64,000 nucleotides of DNA from Spirodela intermedia (taxonomy: Eukaryota; Streptophyta; Magnoliopsida; Alismatales; Araceae), in the NCBI GenBank assembly GCA_902729315.2, contig LR746267.1, positions 4,775,386 to 4,839,385 on the forward strand, written 5' to 3'. Under the pieces are notes generated by a model. That model was not told where the DNA came from, did no database searches, and saw only the letters and a list, made by a program, of their open reading frames with translations. The translations under genes were made by a program, and so were the position numbers. The first letter of the stretch is position 1, and every line of letters begins with the position of its first letter. Shown here one piece after another: positions 46,072-59,200 of this stretch.

Positions 46072-49000
46072 TCACAGCGACATGGGTTTGCAGTGTGGAC
46101 TAGCCTCCTCACCGCTGCTCGGTAATGACAACCGCCTCCGAGGCTGGGGATTTCGCTGCATGCTCCTCCCTTTTGGGTTGCTCCTCTTGTCGATATGGCT
46201 TCCTCTCCCGGAGATTTTCAGGCCAGCTGCTCTATCAACGTCATCCGACGCCATCTTCGATTTCATCAACTCCGATGTCACTGCAGATGTAGCTTTAAAG
46301 CCTGCAGATTTGCGGGAGTACGATGAGGAGGATCCGTCAGAATGGGAAGGCCCCAAGCTCTGAGTTCGAACACCCAAGTGTGTGGTCGACATCCGCCGCC
46401 TGCCAGCTTGCTTGAGTTGTTGCGTCTTCGTCGACACCATCCCCTCCGTCGGCCCTTCCTCGTCGAGGGTCTTCTCCCCATCTTTCGAGCTTATCTTAAG
46501 GAAACGGTTTTCCCAGGGGCGAACAGCCATCCATCTCTCCAGCCAATTATAGCCCCAGTCATCAGTACGCGGTTCGAAACTGGTGGGGGCTGAGTGCCGC
46601 CTCAAGCCCGCCTGCCACTGCAAAGTGTTCAGAAGTAACGGGATCACCTCGTATCTGACCTACCGGAGGGGGAGTGGCTCAAGAGCAAACCTCCATATGA
46701 GAAACAGATGAAAATTGAGAAGATAAGTGCTGAAGATATGCTTGAAACCCACCGCAGATGTAAGGAATATAGAATTCGATTGGCGGCTTGGTTAAGCACG
46801 CCCTATCCAATCCTATCATGGGTTTGAATCACGTTATTTGTCTGATCCATGGGAAGAGTTTGAGTTTGAGTTTGAGTTTGTCTCGGATTTCAGAAGCAAA
46901 ACCACAAAATTTTTATTCAGATCGGCAATTGAACAGTACTAAAATTACCAGGCCATCTAGCTCAAAATCAATTGATTATGTGCGGCATAGGCTCATGTCC
47001 ATAATCAGAGATTTTCTTTCGTATTAATAAATCTGGATTTTTCGTGGTGCTTCAGCACATGGTACCGGATTTTTACAAAATCATTAGGGTTTCCCACACA
47101 GAGAACATACGTGGACTGCATAAGATCCAAGGGAAACATTTTTCTCTGATACTGTTTCATCGTTCTTAGACCATCCAACTCAGAAACATTTGGTCATCAA
47201 TGGAGTATGACGAGCTTGCTTTACAATCGCTGGTTTTCGTGGATAGTCATATGGGATTATAAATAATGGCCATATGATACATGCAAAGACATTATGACAA
47301 AGTATAATAATGCTCTTCATTCTGCAAACTGCTAGTGTAGTCAAGCCTCAAAGTTGCACGATCCATCCCCCCAAGATAATGAAACTATTGTGTCTGTATA
47401 CTTCAGACCAGATGCCACTAGGATGGAATAAAGCCAACACAAAATAGACAATGAATCGTTGCGTGGGAACTGATTACAACGCAGAGCAGATATTCATTTC
47501 AAATAATGGAAGATTACCAGCTTTTACTGCGCCAACAAGACTTCCAATAGGCAAATAGTTTAGGCGAACGCACAAGCATAAATCAGAGATTGACAACAAT
47601 TTTTTCCAATTTTAGTCACTAACAGATTAATATCTTATGAAATTACTCAATATATAATCATGTCAGATTGACCGGTAACTGCCAGCAGCAATTCTCACCT
47701 GACGAGATGAAGCATATGCTTTCGCTCTTTCTCGCTTAACTGCAGCTTCTTGCCTCTTTAGTAACTTTGCTTGAATGTCTTCCACAGATCCTGTACTGTC
47801 ACACCAACCTTCCTACATTAAATCGTAAGAGCAATTACTATTAGAAAGGTTTAGCGACGCATTTTCTACAGGCTTAAAAGAAAATAGCAGATAAAAATAC
47901 GTCTTCAAGGGGTAGGAATCTTATAATCTGCAGTGGCTTAGATTCAAATGTATTGACCGATGATCACCCCTCTCAGCTTGCAAGCCAGACTCACGCTGAA
48001 CGAGACGCTGGCAAGCAGCCACGGAAGTTGACTTAAATCAGCAAATATAAAAAGGGTCAACCCCAGGTTCTGGAATGTTATGTGATGAATGAAAGAGGAA
48101 TTCGAAGAAATTTCGATGTTTACAAAAAGCTTCCAAGGAAAATCTAGGAGAATTCCCAGAAATCACTGAACCATCAAAAAAAATCTGTGAGTTCGAAACA
48201 TATAAGTGGCAGTAGGCATCAACAGTGAGACAGCCAAGATGTTTCCTTCTTTAACCTCACGCCCTTGTCGTCAGAAGCATAATAAGAGACAAATACGAAT
48301 AAAGGCAGTCGTAGGAAGTTAATGTTTCTGACAACTTATAACTGCGTGTCATTGATGCAGAATTTTGTACCTCAATCTCTTTCACATCAGCGTCGTTCAC
48401 GGTTTGTGGCTCATTATTCTGCTGTCCTAACTGATTCACCAACGTCGTCCTTACTCGTCCTGCCCTAACACGGGCTTGAACTCTGACCAAGGCTTGCATG
48501 CAGCGAAGTGTTATTGCCGATTGCTTTCTCACAGCATGCCCTCTAACAAGGGCCTGAAGCCTTACCAGCCCTTTCAAGGCACGCAATGCTCGCCTAGCCT
48601 GACAGGACAAGATAAGACAAGCTGAGTATCATCGCATGCTTAGTTTTGTCATATAATCGGCTGATAAATGGATTATGTCAATAACACATGGTGATGGACG
48701 CTTGTCCCTTCATTGCTAATCCTTTTTGGGAAAGCCTAAAAGACTCAGGATCTAAAATAGGCCATATCACACATAATACTACAGTTAGTAATGGTCATAT
48801 CACAAGTGAATGATTACTCACGATAAATAAATAATATTCAGAATAAAAGGTAACACATTGTCCATGTTGTATCTTATTTATTATATTATTATATGTATTT
48901 CAAATTTTGTGTAATATTAACACATTGTCCATATGCTTATTTATTGTATAAATATAGTTACTTTTGATTTAGATAATGGTCCACAAAAATAATGTCGGCT

Positions 49001-50052
49001 AAATATGCACAAAGTTACGGAAGGCTAAAATCACATGACATGCATTCTTACCAGAAATGCACGAAAAGCTGTTTGGATTACTGTTGTAGCCCATTCTTCT
49101 TTCTTATCTTGCTCAGACAGACTGGAAACCTCGATAGGAAGTGTAGTAGTTCCGGCAATGCCATCAAACACAGCAGAGCCTTCTGCAGTTGGCCCTCGCC
49201 CCAAAATAGTGATGCCACTGTCGACAGATCTCTCCTTCTGGCATGCAAACTAAGCTATAAGCCAAGGGAGATCCTTTGAGGAGGTGATTAATCTATGGTA
49301 GAACATTGAATATCGTGGGAGATGCAGCTTATGAACTGAGGCCATTTAGATATGAAAGTCCAACTTATAGGAAACATGCAAAATGAGAGCAAAATAACGT
49401 CCATCAATTCTATGGAATATGCATTGGAACACAGAAGAAGACAGATTCAGAGAAATAGGCAACACATAGAATTAAACAGAAAATGATCCGGACATGAACT
49501 GCAGTCAAAAGGAGCAAGGGATATTACTTTTCCACCAAAATCAACAATATTCTGTAACAGACAAGTTGATCATCAATTATGCAAAAGCATCTACAATATT
49601 CTAGAACATTCAAGTCAGCGGCTCACAACATGCGCACTTGGCAAAGATATCCACGCTTTGTTAAACAGAAAAACACCACCAAAATGCCCTCTTGAGTTTC
49701 CAAGAGCAAAAGGCTACTAACCTTTTAAGTTCAGTAGATATGAAGCCAAGGACCAATCAGAAATTTGAAGAATAGCCAACTAACAAGCTAGTTTTGCAAC
49801 AAAATTTTGAGAGAGAAAAGAGGGCAGGACTAAGATAATGGCATAATAGGAATACCCACGAATAACTTCAGTCCAGTAAAAAGAGTGCATACAGTTCAAG
49901 AATAAATACTACGAAAGAATATTCTCATCATTTACGGGAAAAAATGCATGTAAAGAAGTGCTACCCACATTCTCATCCTTCTTCAAAGTTTTCGGCACTT
50001 GTTGCTTCTTTGATCCCAACAAGACTTTAAGCCATCTTCCTGAGATACCCAT
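46072..50052 (-). CDS. IQD (IQ67-domain) calmodulin-binding protein (5 exons)
   Basis: Exons read on the minus strand: 50052-49969, 49249-49052, 48598-48371, 47812-47699 and 46617-46072. Each is a whole number of codons (28, 66, 76, 38 and 182 with stop), giving 389 residues. Exon 1 begins [16 protein letters not shown], the usual IQD N-terminus. IQ67 starts [16 protein letters not shown], is cut by an intron exactly after its residue 16 in phase 0 as known for the family, and continues [20 protein letters not shown] and on through VQARVRA, with repeated IQ motifs for calmodulin. Exon 4 encodes [20 protein letters not shown]. Exon 5 has [10 protein letters not shown] and [19 protein letters not shown], the conserved C-terminal region. 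IQD proteins are basic scaffolds at microtubules, membrane or nucleus that link Ca2+/calmodulin to cytoskeleton and growth. The exon 1 donor GTGGGT is less usual; an alternative ATG lies 14 codons upstream at 50094. Confidence 0.93.
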
Positions 50053-50410
50053 TCTAGCGTCACTTGAGCTCCGATTTGCCAACAATCCTGCCATAATATC
50101 TTACCACTGATCATCCCATTATAGCCCGTTTCTTCTGTACAATAAATAGTTTAGAAGAAAAGGGGGTACATGCGGAGTAATCGTCCGTGACAACTAGGAA
50201 TTCTTCACGAGGAGATAAAACAGGGCAATTGTGTAGGCAAAACAGGCATGGTCGAGTCCATATTACACTATGCATCGATGTATGTCAATCATAAGCATCT
50301 TTGGCTCAGATTAAATCAAGCTTTTGCCCTCGTCCGCTGAAGAAATATTTCAAAATATCGAGGCGGGGAAGAATGCTGGCAGTTTGGACGACACATTTAA
50401 GTTTTTCATG

Positions 50411-51707
50411 CTAAGCCTCCATAAAATTAGCTCGTCCCCCTAGAGGCCATGGTATGCTATCATTCATGTACTCAACAAGAATCATCCTGGAAAGATGGTT
50501 TCTGACACGTTTTTCATCAAACATATTTCCAAAACGAACCTGACGAGGAAGCGGATACCCAGGACTCCAGCATGCGGGAACCACCATCAAATCATAAACA
50601 GATGCCAGGAGCAAGTCATAATCAGGTCTTGTTCGTCACATGAATAGTAACTTTGAAAGTGAGCAGCACTTGTTTTATCACATTTATACAGACATGGATG
50701 TCATGAATGTGCTGCGAGAGGTGAAACGGAAGTTATGGGGAGCTGAATCCATCATCCTATCGACGTTTAAAATTAGCTGTATCATTTACGGCCACTGAAC
50801 AACACAGATGTATTTGGTTAGCACCACTGCCTCTAGAAATCATGGGTTCACTACTTCCACGAGCATTCTCTTCCCAGATGTTTAAAATTAGCTGTATCTA
50901 TTTGGTTAGCACCGCTGCACGGCCAGAAGTTTTATAGATGAGCAAGAAAAACAAGAAGCACGGCACCACAACATGGTGGAGTATATTTGCTCTGCCACGA
51001 AGAAAGAAAGTCACCCATAGGTATCACCATGATTTCTACCGAAAGTGCCCTAGCCAGTTTTCAGACGGCAGCCTCAGGCATGAGCCAAGATCTAGAAGAA
51101 TCAAGAAAAATATACTTTGATTTCTACATGATTCCAAAACATGACAACAAACGATGACAAATTCACTTAGTGGGCATTTGGTGTCCTGATCTCAGCATTG
51201 ATGGACAAAATTTCCCTTTGAAAGGAAAAATTCATTTGTGGCGGTGAGTATCCTGATGTAGGCATTGTAGTTTAGTCCTTCTAGAAGGAATAAACTACAA
51301 TGCCAAAGCATAGCCCAGTTCATATATGGCATAAAAAAGTTCTATACTTCGCATTCTTGAAAACTCTGTCAGATTTCAGCGCAACAAGATGCCACCAGAA
51401 GGCATCATAATTATCGTTGCGAAATGATTTGCGGCTCAAATGAAGCAATCGTATAGCGAACTCGTCTGGAAGAGCATTGTACATCAGCGAGCCCCAAACT
51501 CCATTCAGAGATGGAAGGAAGCAAGCCCGGTTGGTGTAAGCTAAAGAAGAATTGAAAGGCGAGCCTCATGGGCTAAGAAGACGGAGAATTTTAAGCAAAA
51601 AGAGGGTAATGAAGCAGATAATGGGGGATTGACAGATGGATTACCATGGCAGATGAACACAGTCAGTTCAGTACGAGGAGGAGCATCATCATCGTAAGAT
51701 CGAAGGA

Positions 51708-51739
<32 letters not shown>

Positions 51740-51792
51740 AGGATGGAAGAAAAAAAGATGGCGACGGCTTTCTCCTGGGATCGACTGCCCAT
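50411..51792 (-). CDS. Unrecognised protein, 185 residues (3 exons)
   Basis: Proposed exons on the minus strand: 51792-51645, 51540-51348 and 50627-50411 (148 + 193 + 217 = 558 nt), with GT-AG introns and matching phases. Exon 1 begins MGSRSQEKAVAIFFSSILPR and holds a short Leu-Pro-Arg repeat from a 9-bp tandem (GGCGAGGAA) at about 51713-51740. Exon 2 reads like a folded domain: VWGSLMYNALPDEFAIRLLH, LSRKSFRNDNYDAFWWHLVA. Exon 3: PDYDLLLASVYDLMVVPACW, SPGYPLPRQVRFGNMF, NHLSRMILVEYMNDSIPWPL, ending FMEA-stop. The many Trp, Tyr and Cys and lack of low complexity in exons 2 and 3 argue for real protein. I do not recognise the family. The last acceptor has a weak pyrimidine tract, so an extra exon between 51348 and 50627 is possible. 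It lies just upstream of the IQD gene on the same strand; part of it could alternatively be IQD 5' UTR. Confidence 0.5.
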
Positions 51793-51838
51793 GGGCGGGT
51801 TTAGATCCGAATTCGTAAAAGCATTGCACAGACAGATT

Positions 51839-51862
51839 GAGAGAGAGAGAGAGAGAGAGAGA
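51839..51862. repeat. (GA)n microsatellite
   Basis: Twelve GA units about 50 nt upstream of the proposed start of the unknown three-exon gene, probably in its 5' UTR or core promoter. Confidence 0.8.
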
Positions 51863-53413
51863 TGTTAACGCACCTTAGACAGTTTGAGGAGCAGACAGAT
51901 TGAGATGTAGCTACGACCTCACCTTAGACACTTTGGGCAGAGCACATAGGCATATTCCGGTGGCTATATCCTTCCTCCACGGCCTCCGGTTTTCCCTCGC
52001 ACTCGCGAGGCAACGACTGAAGCCTATGGATGAGAAGAAACAGAGGTGAAAAGGAAGACGTGAAATCCAAGAGCAGAGCGGCGGAAAGAGCGATCGCGCG
52101 AAAAGTGGGAGTCGACGAGAGGGCGGATGGGGGCGCGGCGTGGAAATTGATTCCTCCGCCGCCGCAGAAACATGGAGGCGGAAACCGATTCCTTAAACCG
52201 GCTACTTACAATGACTGGCCCAGGAAGAGGGAGGGGGCGGGCGGGCAGAAGCGGCGGTGCGCACCCACAGGATGGAGGCCAGACGGTCGGGGGAAGCTAA
52301 TCTCGTTTAAGAATGCGAGTAGAGAACATAGGCTGAGGCAGTTGCCGGTGGCCTAGCCATAGCCCCCGGCGAAAGAGGAGCGGAGCGAGATTGCGAGAGG
52401 AAGAGGAGGTGGCTCTCCTCGCTCCCTCGTGTTACGGTATACAGGCATGCCACTCTGGGCAGGGGTCGGTCTGCGATGCTGTCGCTGGGGTACACAGACA
52501 GGCGAAGACAAGGGGCGGCTGCCCTTTCTGCAGCGTCACCCGGGAGAAAGGGCCCATCTTCAGGGCCCCCGCCGCCCGCGGCTGGTCTTTTTGCCCGTTG
52601 GCTGCGAGCAGTGCATATGGGTAGGAAATAATATCACACGATCCCACGCGGAGGAAGACGAACAGATTAGATAACTCATTACCTGGTAATTTAGAAAGAC
52701 AAAACTGGTGCAAGGAGCCGGAGGATAAGATTGTTCGTCGTCTCACCGATCAGCCGACATAATTTTAAACAGGATTCCGAATTAAATTTCCGGCTGTGAG
52801 AGAATCCTCCGTCGGAGGTCGCATCTGAGCTCGGGCAGCCCCCGTTCGTTGCCCCATCGTCTCCCCTGCCCCCTTGCGACCATGTACGGGTCGCCGGTCC
52901 GGCGCGGTTATCCATCCATCCGCTCCGCCGCTCCTTGCGACCATGTAGGGGTCGTTGCCCCATCGGCTGATGGGGGGAAGGGGAGGAGAATTATATAATA
53001 AGCCGCGGAGGGAGGACGCACCCGGAGGATGGGACAGCGACCGGATGGGTTTCCGTGAGAAGACTGCGCCGCTCGCATCCACGGATACAGAGGAAGAGCA
53101 TGCTGTGTCCAGATAGTGATGGCGTTATATATGCATAGATACGTGTATATCAATATTATACAGAGAGGCGAGAGAGGGAGGTGGCGCGAGAGGAAGGAGG
53201 GGGGGCGCGCGCTGACCCCCTCGCCGAGGGTCGCGGGCCTCCTGTAAGCTTGCTCGATCGCGCGGCCTGATACCGTTGACATTGGCTCTCGGGGGGTCAC
53301 ATCTTAACTCCGACCAAGCGGACGGCCATCCATCAGAAAATGCCAGCTGACCGAACGACCGTCCTCCCCATTGCTCCCCAGACCGGCCGTTGCCCGCCGC
53401 CGTCGCCCCCGCC
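51863..53413. other. Shared upstream region between the unknown gene (-) and ATL (+)
   Basis: The two genes diverge, so this 1.5 kb holds both promoters. It is GC-rich, with several open frames of 70-130 codons on both strands; they overlap in conflicting frames, lack recognisable domains and are probably chance. A TATA-like site for ATL lies at 52991-53000, another possible one at 53125-53133. Confidence 0.45.
52991..53000 (+). promoter_or_regulatory. TATA-like box upstream of the ATL gene
   Basis: TTATATAATA in GC-rich DNA, some 414 nt before the ATL start codon. A second candidate, TTATATATG at 53125, is closer. Either would give a long 5' UTR. Confidence 0.3.
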
Positions 53414-53917
53414 ATGAACGCCACAGGGAGCATCGCTATGGATCCCCCGAAGATGAGCGGCTTCGCCTACGGCTTCGGCGTCTCCGCGGGGATCCTCCTC
53501 CTCATCACCACCGTCACGCTCGCCTCCTACTTCTGCGCGAGAAACAATAACCCGCCGCCGCCGCCGCCGCCGCCCCCTCCCGGAAGGTGGAACCGGAGCC
53601 CGGCTTCGGTGGAGACTACCGACGACCTGGAGGTGGGGATTGACGAGGCTACGCTCGCGACCTATCCGAAGCTGCTCTACTCCCGAAAGGCCAAGGCCCA
53701 GGAGGAGTACAAGGGCACCAACGCGTCCTGCTGCTCCATATGCCTGGCCGATTACAAGGACGGCGACGTGCTGCGTCTCCTGCCCGACTGCAACCACCTC
53801 TTCCACCTCAAGTGCGTAGACCCATGGCTCCGGCAGCACCCCACATGCCCCGTCTGCCGCGCATCCCCTCTTCCCAGCCCCCTCGCCGAGGTGGTTCCCC
53901 TCTCGCGACTGCCCTGA
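53414..53917 (+). CDS. ATL-type RING-H2 E3 ubiquitin ligase
   Basis: Intronless, 167 residues, as usual for ATL genes. One N-terminal membrane segment spans residues about 18-41 (YGFGVSAGILLLITTVTLAS), then a 10-Pro run (47-56), a GLD-like region (about 73-90, VGIDEATLATYPKLLYS) and a RING-H2 finger: Cys107, Cys110, Cys126, His128, His131, Cys134, Cys145 and Cys148, giving C-x2-C-x15-C-x-H-x2-H-x2-C-x10-C-x2-C, with the Pro-Trp (137-138) that contacts the E2 enzyme. The protein should sit in a membrane with the RING in the cytosol and transfer ubiquitin to target proteins; targets are unknown. The start ATG (GCCATGAAC) follows no in-frame ATG upstream. The family is large and often stress-induced. 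Closest in layout to ATL67/ATL70-like members. Confidence 0.93.
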   Translation: MNATGSIAMDPPKMSGFAYGFGVSAGILLLITTVTLASYFCARNNNPPPPPPPPPPGRWNRSPASVETTDDLEVGIDEATLATYPKLLYSRKAKAQEEYKGTNASCCSICLADYKDGDVLRLLPDCNHLFHLKCVDPWLRQHPTCPVCRASPLPSPLAEVVPLSRLP

Positions 53918-56248
53918 CCAGAGAGGCGCTTCCTCAGGAGGAGGAAGAGGACGAGGAGACAAGTTTTTATTTCCCCTTAGACCGAAGAAAGAACTTGGGG
54001 GCGCCTGCGGAGATCACCGGCGGAGGTAGGTCACCATTGTTGTCTGCCTCTTCCCTGTCCTCTCCTCTCCTCTCCTCGGCGAATCTCTGCTCCAGGGGGA
54101 TCGTATCCGTCCACAGTATGTAAATCATGCGATGGATCAATGGAGAGCTTTTATCGTTTTCTCATCGAGCAATAACATTCTGGGTGGAGAGTCGTCGCGA
54201 ATGAAGAGGCTTCTATCAGCAGCCCAGCTTATCGAAAGCAACATCGCTCATCCTATCTCCCGGGAAAAGGAGAGAAACACCGAGCTAGAATCCTCCACGC
54301 TTTCCTCCATCGGCCTACCCGCCCCATCTCCCTGTTAAATTCTGGTCGTGCTCCACCGAACACCGCGGAGCTGCGAGCCGTCGCACCGCGGCGACCGACT
54401 AGTGAAAACGAAGATCTTGCCAATTAAAAACCCAACCAGATGGCCCGTCTGTGGAAACAGGCGTGATCGAAGGGGAAAGGGATCGGTTCCCCAACCGAAG
54501 TCAACCCTGTCAACAGAAACGCCCCAGAGATCAACAAAGTAGGACCAGGTGACCCCGGAGGATGCTTCGGAAACATCCTCCGTCGAAAGGAGACGGATTT
54601 TGATCTCCAGATGTTGAGAAACAGACCGTGGGAAAACTCGTGCTTGTTTTATAGCTGCAGCGACAAGGCATTTGAACTCGTGGGTACCAGCTCTGGGAAT
54701 CGAGGATTCTGCGGTGCTCTGGCAGTGCCCTGGAAGGATTACCCGTCGGATTTAGAGTGCTCAGATGCGGCTCCGTTTCAAATAGGGTGCTAGTTCCAGA
54801 ATAGCGAGGACGAGAGGCTGCTAAAGGCTCGTTGGCTGGTTTTTCTTTTGGCTCTTGCGTCGCCCACGTCGAATATCGGACAAATCGGGAGAGCGGAGAA
54901 GGCCGAGAGGCGACAGCGGGAGACCGGCGGGGCGGTGGCTGCTGAAGAGAAATGACTCTTGAGGACCCCGCGACGGTGACATCCTTCTCCGGCGACTTCT
55001 TGAGGAAGGCGGCCGCCGTTGAAATTCTTCTTCGAAGAGCGTAACTGTGGATGCCTGGAGGGAAAGGGGCGACTGGAATGGGGGCTTGGGAGGGTTCTTC
55101 TACATCCTGCGAGCTCAATCAAGAATGCGTCGTACAACATCAGCGCGATCTCTGCCGACGGCTCTTGAGGGACTCTGAGGAGGAGGGGGAGCAGTGCGGT
55201 GTTGGAATTGCGACATGGAGCGGAGCTGTCGATGAAGCCAGCAGGCAGAAGGTGCAGCTGGAGCGTGGAGCAGGACTCCGTGAATACAAGTCAACAGGCA
55301 TGGATCACATCCGCATTCAAGTCAACTCATGCTTGGTCACGAGTAGTTAGGCGCGCAGGAGAGGAAGCCGGCATCTGACAGGATAATGCCGGGACGGGTG
55401 GGCCCAGGCCCTCTCACCTGTAGTAGTCGGTCGATCTACCACTGTGCTTCCAAGAACGGCGGCGGCGGTGGTGGGAACGGAACAGTGAGAGATCCACGTT
55501 CCCCCGAAAAACTGAACAGAAACGGGAGGCGAAGATGGTCAGAAGAGCGACAAAACTGTGGAGAGAAACATCGTCCTCCTCCCTCTAATGGTCTTCCGAC
55601 TTCTGGGGGAATCTCTCATCCTTTCTCCCCTGCCACGGGACGGCGAAAGGACCGGGATGGAGGAGGAAGGTCTGAAACTCGTGGGCTCGCGCGGAGATGC
55701 CGATTGGCAACAGGGAGAGCGCTGCCGATGCGGGTCGACGGAGATGGAGGTGTAGGAACCGCCGCTCCGCGCCCCTGGACTCCGGATCTTGCACATGTAC
55801 GAACTTTAACTAATTAAAACGAGAGACGTTCTGTTCACGTTTAATCTCTTTGTGATGGCGGCAACCCCCTTGCCGGGGGCGGCGGCGGTGGCGCCGTCGC
55901 TGTACAGACACATGCGTACAGATGGAGCCGCCAGCGTGTCACTGTAAGACACGTGGATACATATGGAGGTGTCGCGGGCGCATTAATTTAATAAGCGCGT
56001 CGTATTATTCTTCAGATATTCTCGACTTGTCCCCAAGAGAAACAAGTCTGAAAGCAAGCACTCTCTTTTTTCCTCTCTCTCTCTCACTAACCTTTCTCCC
56101 CCTTTCCTGTTCCTTCGCTTTGGGCTTCTCCTCCTCTCCCTCTCTCTCCCCTCCCCAGGCCGCCACACCCCGGGCCCGCTAGACTCTGTTTCTACAGCTC
56201 TGAGCGAGAGGGGACCCTCAGACAGGCTCGCTCTTCTGCTGATTGTCG
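53918..56248. other. Intergenic region between ATL and the ML-domain gene
   Basis: GC-rich, 2.3 kb. A minus-strand frame of 195 codons (55118-54531) begins MSSQDVEEPSQAPIPVAPFP but shows no domain and a Ser/Pro/Arg composition typical of chance frames; I leave it unannotated. A pyrimidine-rich block (56062-56160) lies just before the ML gene and is probably its 5' UTR or core promoter. Confidence 0.4.
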
Positions 56249-59200
56249 ATGGAGGGGGGATTTTCGCCGTCGACCCTGTGTAGGGGGGTCATCCTCGTCG
56301 CCGCATGTCTCCTCCTCCTCCTCACGGTCGGCGCTACCCCCGTGCACTACTGCGGTAGGGGACTGCGCTCCCTGCTTCCGTCTTACCGTCCTCCCCCTTC
56401 ATCTCGCGTCTCCTTCCCTTTCTCTCTCTCTTTCTCTCTAGATCAATTAGTAAATACATCTATCTATCTCTCCCTTTATGGGTCCGTATCGCTATGGGAA
56501 TGGAAGAAACTGGAGGCCTGATCCCCCCACCGACGGAAGATTGACATCGGGGAAGGAGGTTTCTCTTCGCCTTCTCCGAACTCTCGTTTGAATTTCCATT
56601 AAATCCGATTCTCTGGGCAGCCGGTGGTGGCCGTCCTCCTCGGGTGTCAAGAAAAGGGTATTCCGCGCGAGTTTCTCGCGTTTGCCCTGAGGAGAATCAG
56701 GCTCTCTCAATACAGCCCTTTCGTCGCTCCTCCTCTCCGAGAATAACCATTCATGCAGAAGGGGGGTCCATGACGGTACCGTGCTGCATGCTTTAGATGA
56801 TGACCGATGTAGCGAGGTTATCGTAAAGGATTTAAGTAGCTGGTTCTTATGCCATACGCCTTCTCACAAGGGATCCTATCTTTTTTTGTTGCTGTTCCTT
56901 TCATTCGGGCTATCTTACGAGCGAATCGGCGATGCTTATACTTCTTGCTTTCTCTCTGCATGTGTCTTCTTTTTTTCCAGATAAGCAAGCTGATTATGCC
57001 GTTAAGGTGAAGGGAGTGCAGATCAACCCCAATCCAGTCGTACGGGGCAAGCCGGCGAAGTTCAGCCTCTCGGCAATCACGGGTATTAGCGCAATATTCA
57101 AACCATTATTATCACTTTTGTTATCTTCATCTATCAAGCTTCCGAACTTATCCGGCTCCGTATGATGGTCGTTGAACCGGGGGGGGGGGCGGGGGGGTCA
57201 TCTCATATTGATCTCCGCGCTCTCCTTGGAAGTTGGAAGCTAGTCTTTGCTTCTGTGTAAATAATGGATGAGATCCATGTCTGAACAGGACCAAGCTCAT
57301 GTAAATAATGAATGCCGTGTAACTTTTTTCTAGGACGAGAATGGGACCAAGCTTATTGTTTAGGAAATGAGCTCAGTTGAGGGGAACAGGGAAAGGTGAT
57401 GGCTGGGTCCCCGAATGGGATATATTTGGGATTGAGGGGATGACGCAATCAGAACGCTGCAGCGCACTACTGCTCAGGAATAGAAAGAAATCGGTGCATA
57501 AATCCTTGTTGGTTAAAGGGACTGGATGAGCGATTGAGAAATCCCATTTGGTCTGCATGTAGAATGATGCAACTTTGGTCAGGAGTGATCGATTTAGTCG
57601 GTTCGATCGCTTATGGATTGGCGTTTATGTGCCCGCCTGTTGATTATTTCCTCATAAATGTTCCAGCAGATTAGTAGATTTTTCTCCATAATTCAGAAAG
57701 AAATTCCCTTCATAGGTCTGCCATTGAAAGCTCTCCTCTTTGTGATTGAGGATGGTAGTCTCATATACATTGGAATGTTCATCTAATGGTACCCAACAAA
57801 CATCGATACGCGAGACAAGACATTGTTAATTCCTTCGGAATATCACTTGAATGGCGACTTATTTATTACTTCATTCAATCAGCTAAAAATTACATGGACT
57901 AGCCTCAAAAACACGGAAAACTCAAGTTCAGCAGCAGAAAATGTTGCGCTGTTTCAGTCCCTGGAGTAAGTGGGTGGGCCAGTGGAGCTCATGGCAGATT
58001 TCCATATCGCTCGCCTATAGTGCAGCCTCGTGTGCTATTTAATCTGTCTGGACAATAATCTCGGTTTGCTGGTGGCCAGCCTGGTTTGCTATACTTTCAA
58101 GCTAATTAGTCTTCAAGAATGCACTAGAACCATTGATCTTGTGGGCCAGGCTCATCTATCATTCGATCCCATCAGTAGCTCATATCCATGCTCCTCGGAT
58201 TGATTTAAACCATTGTAGGCAGCTTTACTTGATGGTCGTGTGTAGGTGCTCCATCTTCCTCTCAGTGAATTGTAATGCAGCATCATCACCTGCCTGTAGC
58301 TTTCTTTCCCACCTCGCAATGCTCAATCAGAACGATTGCGTTTTCTCTGGTTCTCACTTCCTCTCGGCGAGAAGAATCTTCCTAGATCTCTGTATCTACG
58401 TAGTAGATTATACGCACATGACTATGTTATTCTCCGAGCTTCATATTTCATACGTTTCCCCTTGGGTCAGGAGCGTCAAATCCTCCATCAGTATAGGTGG
58501 TGACGTTGCATAGTTTTTGGTTGCTTGAGATGTTTGCTCGCTAGAGTTAGCAGGTCACAGCATCTTGAGGGAACGGGCCCCAAAGGAATATGATAGCAAC
58601 AGGGAGATGTGGGGGACTTGGTTGAACTGTAAACGAACCACTCTTATGATCTTCCTGGCTGTGGGTGAGTGTGACATGACAGAGGCAAGTCCTGATGGAT
58701 CGTGGAGGCCAAGAGAAAGGAGGGAAACGGCCATCAAGACTTGCTATTTTGTCATGTGAATGAAACCCTGACTGGGACAGCTGATTGATAGGAAGAGGAT
58801 GAGGGGCCTCATTGCACCTGCGTCTCACCCTCTCTTTCATCTTGTTCTGGATCCGCATAAGAAAGTCAATTGTTGTTTACATTCCTTTCTCAAATATCAT
58901 GTATGTCTCTCCTCGGCTGAGCTATCTATTTCAGAGGGTGACCGCATCCACAACATGTCTCTAGATCCTATGACATACCATGGGCCGATGCCAATGACTA
59001 GATGGATCTCATCGATCGGAGATCGGTATAGTCACTGCATGCACAGTCTAATATATTGCAACTGCCAAATCTTATGAATGACATAAGGAGGATGCAAAAA
59101 GAAAATTTCCTAATGGTACTCCCTACTCTCGGCATAAACTGCACGCAATGCGAATGTTATTAGTAGGTGCAGGGGAAGTCTTCAAGGCCGGAATCTTTAC

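Noticed and set aside
52030-53433. Several frames of 80-130 codons between the unknown gene and ATL
   Set aside because: They overlap in conflicting frames in a GC-rich divergent promoter region and show no family features.
54531-55118. Open frame of 195 codons on the minus strand, MSSQDVEEPSQAP...
   Set aside because: It has a plausible length and start but no recognisable domain, a Ser/Pro/Arg composition, and open frames on the other strand. Transcript evidence could revive it.
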